DNA from: Phycisphaerales bacterium
GTDB taxonomy: Bacteria > Planctomycetota > Phycisphaerae > SM23-33
NCBI GenBank assembly: GCA_003171235.1
Contig: PMYM01000099.1
Span: 1-10,164 of the forward strand
Direction of reading: 5' to 3'
DNA: 10,164 bases
How positions within the stretch are numbered: the stretch's first letter is position 1; each line of letters opens with the position of its first letter. The notes beneath the pieces are model-generated. The model searched no databases. It was not told where the DNA came from and saw nothing but the letters and a program-made list of their open reading frames with translations. Positions 7,189 through 10,164 of the stretch are shown piece after piece. A program made the position numbers and the translations under genes.

Positions 7189-7313
7189 CGGATTACACCC
7201 GCGAGATGAAACACGCGAAGACGGAAAGGACTCCGGTTTGAAAGGGGCCTGGCTGACGCCAGGACGTGAACAACCGCTTTCCTTCGCCTGATTCGCTCCG
7301 CCGGTGTAATCCG
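7189..7313. repeat. Large imperfect inverted repeat (hairpin element)
   Basis: The ends are an exact 11-bp inverted repeat: CGGATTACACC (7189-7199) and GGTGTAATCCG (7303-7313). Nested arms follow in register: GCGAA (7215-7219) with TTCGC (7283-7287), GGAAAG (7223-7228) with CTTTCC (7277-7282), CGGTT (7234-7238) with AACCG (7272-7276), and a central CCTGGC-TGAC-GCCAGG hairpin (7248-7263). It fills most of the spacer between the exported-protein gene and the aldo/keto reductase. It could be a MITE-like repeat, a structured 3' end, or a terminator, although no U-tract follows directly. Confidence 0.7.
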
Positions 7314-7354
7314 GGGACATTTTATTCGCGCTCCCAGGATTCCCCCGCCCTCCC

Positions 7355-7362
7355 TGTATAAT
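7355..7362 (+). promoter_or_regulatory. Consensus -10 box of the aldo/keto reductase gene
   Basis: A perfect TATAAT at 7357-7362 is directly preceded by TG. The region 17 bases upstream has no good -35 match. A start near 7369 would leave a leader of only about 14 bases, just enough for the AAAGGAG ribosome-binding sequence at 7371-7377. Confidence 0.5.
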
Positions 7363-7382
7363 CGCACTTGAAAGGAGCGTCC

Positions 7383-8414
7383 ATGCGCACCGTGGAGCTT
7401 GGCCGCAGCGGGTTGAAGGTCTCGGCAATCGGATTGGGCGGGGTGCAGTTTTCCAAGGTATCGGCTGCGCAGGTCAAGCGCGTCATCGGCGCCGCCCTGG
7501 AGGAGGGCATCAACTTCCTGGAGACCGCCTACGGCTACTTCGACAGCGAAGAGAAGATGGGTCCGGCCTTGCGCGGGCGGCGCGACGGGCTGGTGCTGGC
7601 CTCCAAGACCTGGATCCGCGACGGGGCGACCTTCGCTCAGCACATGGAGACCAGCCTGCGCCGGCTGGGCACAGACTGCATCGACCTCTACCAGCTCCAC
7701 GGCGTGGACAGCCAGGCCGACATGGACGCCTGCCTGAAACCCGGCGGGCCGGTGGAGGTGGCGATGCGGGCCCGCCAGGCAGGCAAGATCCGCTCCCTGG
7801 GCCTGACCACCCACTCCCTGGACATCGCGCTGGCGGCCGCAGGCATGGACATCTTCGAATCGATCCAATACCCCATCAGCCTGGTCAACACCGAGGTGCG
7901 GGGCTCGGGCCTGCTGGGCAAGGCCGCCCGCAACGGCGTGGGCCTGATCGCCATGAAGCCCCTGGGCGGCGGCCGGCTGGGAGACCCCCGCCTGGCCCTG
8001 GGGTACGTTTACCGCTTCCGCAACGTCGTGCCGGTGGTGGGCGTGGAGACGCCCCAGCAGGTGCGAGAGCTTGCCGCCATCGCTCGCCGGCCGCCGGCCC
8101 TGAAAACCGCCGACCAAGCCGCCATCGCCCGACTGCGCCGCACCGTGGGCAAACGCTTCTGCCGGGCCTGCCGCTACTGCGAGCCCTGCCCGCGGAAAAT
8201 CACCATCTTCAAGGGCATGTACTTCCCGGTGTACATCCAGCAGATGGGGGTCGATCGCGTGCTGGGCAAGGGCTTGCCCGATTACCTCAAAGACATCGAA
8301 AAATGCACCGCCTGCCGCACCTGCGAGAAACGCTGCCCCTTCGGCCTGGATATCGTCAACGGCCTGAAGGACAGCCTCGCCCTGGCGCGGGAGCTCCTGG
8401 CCCAAAAAGATTAG
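7383..8414 (+). CDS. Aldo/keto reductase with C-terminal double 4Fe-4S ferredoxin domain
   Basis: A 343-residue cytoplasmic oxidoreductase of the ferredoxin-tailed aldo/keto reductase type. Residues 1-250 form the TIM barrel: LGRSGLKVSAIGLGG near the start, EGINFLETAYGY at 41-52, ASKTW at 73-77, YQLHGVD at 103-109, and the cofactor-binding VVGVETPQQV near 218-227. Expected catalytic positions are Y52, K75 and H106; the usual Asp is Glu (E47). The tail has two four-cysteine motifs: C260, C263, C266 and C269 followed by Pro, and C308, C311, C314 and C318 followed by Pro. Two [4Fe-4S] clusters are likely, so electrons may pass between NAD(P)H and a ferredoxin-like carrier. The ATG at 7383 is preceded by AAAGGAG with five bases between; a TTG at 7368 would overlap that signal and is rejected. 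The substrate is unknown. Confidence 0.9.
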   Translation: MRTVELGRSGLKVSAIGLGGVQFSKVSAAQVKRVIGAALEEGINFLETAYGYFDSEEKMGPALRGRRDGLVLASKTWIRDGATFAQHMETSLRRLGTDCIDLYQLHGVDSQADMDACLKPGGPVEVAMRARQAGKIRSLGLTTHSLDIALAAAGMDIFESIQYPISLVNTEVRGSGLLGKAARNGVGLIAMKPLGGGRLGDPRLALGYVYRFRNVVPVVGVETPQQVRELAAIARRPPALKTADQAAIARLRRTVGKRFCRACRYCEPCPRKITIFKGMYFPVYIQQMGVDRVLGKGLPDYLKDIEKCTACRTCEKRCPFGLDIVNGLKDSLALARELLAQKD

Positions 8415-8472
8415 CCACGAACATCGCGAACTACGCGAACAGCGGATTTCAAATTCAGGAATCGAGAGACAG

Positions 8473-8491
8473 GCCAAGGATCTGCCTTGGC
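8473..8491. other. Hairpin downstream of the aldo/keto reductase
   Basis: GCCAAGG (8473-8479) pairs with CCTTGGC (8485-8491) around a 5-base loop, 58 bases after the stop codon. It may be a transcript end structure, but it lacks a U-tract. Confidence 0.4.
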
Positions 8492-8497
8492 TCCGCC

Positions 8498-8531
8498 AAA
8501 TCGCAAATCGTAAATCGAACATCGAAAATTG
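8498..8531. repeat. Seven-base AAATCGN tandem repeat
   Basis: Successive units AAATCGC, AAATCGT, AAATCGA, ACATCGA and a partial AAATTG run without gaps. A second 7-bp duplication, CTACTGG twice, lies at 8557-8570. Both sit in the 241-base spacer before the zinc-ribbon gene, which otherwise holds no gene. Confidence 0.8.
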
Positions 8532-8590
8532 CCCCCCCTGGCTCCCCGGCTCCTGACTACTGGCTACTGGCTCCCTACTTTAGAGATTGC

Positions 8591-8619
8591 TTGCTTTGCC
8601 CCCGGCAAGGCGGGATAAT
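8591..8619 (+). promoter_or_regulatory. Candidate promoter of the zinc-ribbon/RNase HI pair
   Basis: TTGCTT (8591-8596) and GATAAT (8614-8619) are 17 bases apart, matching three and five of six consensus positions. A palindrome, GCGGGA-TAATT-TCCCGC (8610-8626), overlaps the -10 box and the expected start point and could be an operator. The leader to the ATG at 8656 would be about 30 bases. Confidence 0.4.
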
Positions 8620-8655
8620 TTCCCGCTCGTCTCAAAAGTCAACATGGAGCAATGA

Positions 8656-9399
8656 ATGGGCAAACTGCTGGAGGCGTTGCAGAAACTGCAGACAATCGAG
8701 AACCAGTTGGCTGAGGTTCGGCGACGGCTCAAGAGCCGCAGCGCCGCGGTTGAAAGCCAGCAGGCCCGCATTGCCGCCCTCCAGGCCGATCAGGAAGCCC
8801 TTCACCAGACCACGCTGGCCAGGCAGAAACAGGCCGCCTCCGTCGAGTTGGAGCTCAAAAGCCGCGAGACCGAGGTCACCAAGTACCGCACCGCCCTCAA
8901 CATCGCCAAGAGCAACAAGGAATACGCCACCATTCTCACCCATATCAATACCATCAAGGCCGACAACTCCAAGCTGGAGGACGAGGCCCTCAAGGTGATG
9001 CAGGCGGTGGACGCGGTCAAGCTCCAGGCCCAGGAGATCAAGGCCAAGCTGGAGCAGGCCCAGGCCAACCTGGAGGAAATCCAGCGGACCTCCTCCGCCG
9101 AGATCGCCCGGCTGCAAGGCATCCTCGACGACCTGCAGGCCAAGCGCGACCAGGCCGCCGCCGACGTGCCCAGGGACCAACTGGGCGTCTTCAACCGCGT
9201 CGGTTCCACCCGCGAGGGCGACGCCATGGCCAAGATCGAATTCCACGGCAAGAAGCCCCCCTACGAGTACGTCTGCGGCGGCTGCTACATGTCGCTGACG
9301 GCCGAGCACGCCAACGCCCTGCGCACCCGCGACGAACTGCGCTTCTGCGACAACTGCGGCCGCATTCTCTACCTGGAAGAAGAGAAACAGCAACCGTAA
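8656..9399 (+). CDS. Coiled-coil protein with C4 zinc ribbon (COG1579-like)
   Basis: A 247-residue cytoplasmic protein. Residues ~1-175 are long heptad-patterned helices (LLEALQKLQTIENQLAEVRRRL and later QAQEIKAKLEQAQANLEE stretches) that should form an antiparallel coiled-coil hairpin. The C-terminus is a zinc ribbon with C207-x2-C210 and C231-x2-C234, inside VCGGCYMSL and FCDNCGRIL. This layout and length match the widespread COG1579 family, which has no firmly established biochemical role but a nucleic-acid-related link is suspected. GGAG at 8646-8649 sits six bases before the ATG; an out-of-frame ATG lies at 8652. RNase HI follows 97 bases downstream on the same strand, and the same neighbour pair is known in Mycobacterium tuberculosis (Rv2229c next to the RNase HI protein Rv2228c), which supports a shared process. 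Confidence 0.85.
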   Translation: MGKLLEALQKLQTIENQLAEVRRRLKSRSAAVESQQARIAALQADQEALHQTTLARQKQAASVELELKSRETEVTKYRTALNIAKSNKEYATILTHINTIKADNSKLEDEALKVMQAVDAVKLQAQEIKAKLEQAQANLEEIQRTSSAEIARLQGILDDLQAKRDQAAADVPRDQLGVFNRVGSTREGDAMAKIEFHGKKPPYEYVCGGCYMSLTAEHANALRTRDELRFCDNCGRILYLEEEKQQP

Positions 9400-9402
9400 C
9401 AA

Positions 9403-9485
9403 GGTTGATCGGTTGATCAGTTAATCAGAAACGGAGAGTTGCCTCGGGATGGATAACTGACCGATTAACCGATTCACTGATTAAC
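9403..9485. repeat. Inverted arrays of 8-bp repeats between zinc-ribbon and RNase HI genes
   Basis: The left arm is GGTTGATC, GGTTGATC, AGTTAATC in tandem (9403-9426). The right arm is the inverted form, GATTAACC, GATTCACT, GATTAAC (9463-9485). GTTAATCAG (9420-9428) and CTGATTAAC (9477-9485) are exact reverse complements. The array fills almost all of the gap between the two genes and could fold in the mRNA just before the RNase HI start. Confidence 0.8.
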
Positions 9486-9496
9486 ATGCTTTTCCT

Positions 9497-9922
9497 ATGA
9501 GCGAGCTATCGGTTCTGATCGAGATTGACGGCGGGTCGCGGGGCAATCCCGGGCCGGCGGCGGCCGGCGTGGTGATCAAGGACGCCGCCGACGGGCAGGT
9601 TCTCTTTGCCGGCGGGTTTTACATCGGGCGAGCCACCAACAACGTCGCCGAGTACGCCGGCCTGATTCGCGGCCTGGCCAAGGCGGCCCAGTTGCAGGCC
9701 CGCAACGTCGCCGTCCGCAGCGATTCCCAACTGATGGTCTTCCAGATGAACGGCCTCTACCGCGTCAAGAACCAAGGCCTGCGCCCGCTGTACGAGCAGG
9801 CCCGCCAGCTCGCCCGGCAGTTCGCCCAATTCACCATCGACCACGTCCCCCGCGAAGAAAACGAAATGGCCGACCGGCTGGTAAACCAGGCCCTCGACCT
9901 CAAGCAAGACGTGGAAGAATAG
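9497..9922 (+). CDS. rnhA: Ribonuclease HI
   Basis: Cytoplasmic endonuclease that cuts the RNA strand of RNA-DNA hybrids, for example R-loops and primer remnants. The 141-residue protein is a single RNase H fold with the full acidic set: D11 in IDGGSRGNPGP, E52 in NNVAEY, D76 in RSDSQL, and D126 in ENEMADRL. H116 in DHVPREEN lies in the flexible-loop region that carries the helper histidine in Escherichia coli. The D76-D126 distance (50 residues) is shorter than in the E. coli enzyme, consistent with loss of the basic handle, as in Bacillus and archaeal type RNase HI. No fused phosphatase domain is present, unlike the mycobacterial relative. There is no Shine-Dalgarno sequence before the ATG at 9497. 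A four-codon frame starting at 9486 ends in a TGA that overlaps this ATG, so coupled initiation is possible. Confidence 0.92.
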   Translation: MSELSVLIEIDGGSRGNPGPAAAGVVIKDAADGQVLFAGGFYIGRATNNVAEYAGLIRGLAKAAQLQARNVAVRSDSQLMVFQMNGLYRVKNQGLRPLYEQARQLARQFAQFTIDHVPREENEMADRLVNQALDLKQDVEE

Positions 9923-9929
9923 CCTGGCA

Positions 9930-9954
9930 GACAATCCTGAATTTGCGGATTGTC
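9930..9954 (+). terminator. Hairpin after RNase HI, possible terminator
   Basis: GACAATCC (9930-9937) pairs exactly with GGATTGTC (9947-9954) around a 9-base loop, beginning 8 bases past the RNase HI stop codon. Position suits a transcript end, but CGGAGG follows instead of a U-tract. Confidence 0.4.
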
Positions 9955-10010
9955 GGAGGCGAAGGCATCGGCAGGGCCCTTGCTCAATTCTCGAATTTGA
10001 AATTCCCAGA

Positions 10011-10164
10011 CTTAGAGTCCCTAACAAAATGCCGCGTGGCCGCGACGCCGCAAATTCTGACGCAGACCAAGGCGCGAGGGCGAGGACGACCCTAAGACGG
10101 GTCGTCGAGTCCGAGCAACGCCGGCATGCGGCAAAGGATGCGGCGTCCCTGCGGGTTGCGGCGA
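10011..10164. repeat. Structured, probably dispersed repeat element, cut by the window edge
   Basis: No gene is seen here. GACGCCGCA (10044-10052) is the exact complement of TGCGGCGTC (10139-10147). Outside it CCGC (10040-10043) can pair with GCGG (10151-10154), and GCCGC (10031-10035) with GCGGC (10158-10162). Inside is an 8-bp hairpin, GACGACCC (10085-10092) with GGGTCGTC (10099-10106), loop TAAGAC. The whole could fold as one long branched hairpin. It does not show the conserved core of RNase P RNA or tRNA features. A REP- or MITE-like repeat or an uncharacterised structured RNA are both possible. Confidence 0.55.

Noticed and set aside
7122..8522. 466-codon minus-strand frame opposite the aldo/keto reductase
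   Set aside because: It mirrors a clear enzyme gene with cysteine motifs and a consensus -10 box.
8498..8531. CRISPR array
   Set aside because: Units are only 7 bases with no spacers, and no cas gene is present.
9923..10164. RNase P RNA gene downstream of RNase HI
   Set aside because: I looked because rnpB sits near RNase HI in some bacteria, but the conserved GAGGAAAGTCC-type core is absent.

Overview
The window is GC-rich bacterial chromosome with six complete protein genes, no RNA gene, no insertion sequence and no CRISPR array. GC content, G/C-ending codons and ordinary Shine-Dalgarno sequences fit a Gram-negative-like free-living bacterium. A Ycf46-like AAA ATPase, a ferredoxin-tailed aldo/keto reductase, a long low-complexity exported protein and spacers crowded with palindromes suggest Planctomycetota (perhaps a Phycisphaerae-like lineage). 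That placement is an impression from gene types and style, not a proof.

Layout, left to right. (1) 1-142: a cluster of perfect palindromes downstream of tyrA. (2) 143-1018, minus: prephenate dehydrogenase (TyrA, tyrosine biosynthesis). (3) 1019-1346: a gene-free divergent spacer with hairpins in the tyrA leader. (4) 1347-2849, plus: a stand-alone Ycf46-like AAA ATPase. (5) 2895-2924: a perfect 15-bp-arm palindrome between convergent genes, a bidirectional terminator. (6) 2951-4597, minus: a UDP-glucose/GDP-mannose dehydrogenase family enzyme with a recognisable promoter at 4633-4661. (7) 4779-7166, plus: a 795-residue exported protein with a TPR-like segment, a Gly/Tyr/His-rich middle and a disordered Pro/Arg/Thr tail carrying a recent 78-bp duplication. 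(8) 7189-7313: a large imperfect inverted repeat. (9) 7383-8414, plus: aldo/keto reductase with a double [4Fe-4S] ferredoxin tail. (10) 8656-9399 and 9497-9922, plus: a coiled-coil/C4 zinc-ribbon protein followed by RNase HI, a pairing also known from actinobacteria. (11) 9923-10164: a terminator-like hairpin and then a structured, probably dispersed repeat that runs off the window.

The genes do not form one pathway. tyrA, the AAA gene, the sugar-nucleotide dehydrogenase and the exported protein each look singly transcribed; only the zinc-ribbon/RNase HI pair looks like a functional unit. I found no convincing new multi-gene system. The most unusual content is in the spacers: several classes of palindrome and short tandem repeat, each of which can be tested by a genome-wide copy search.
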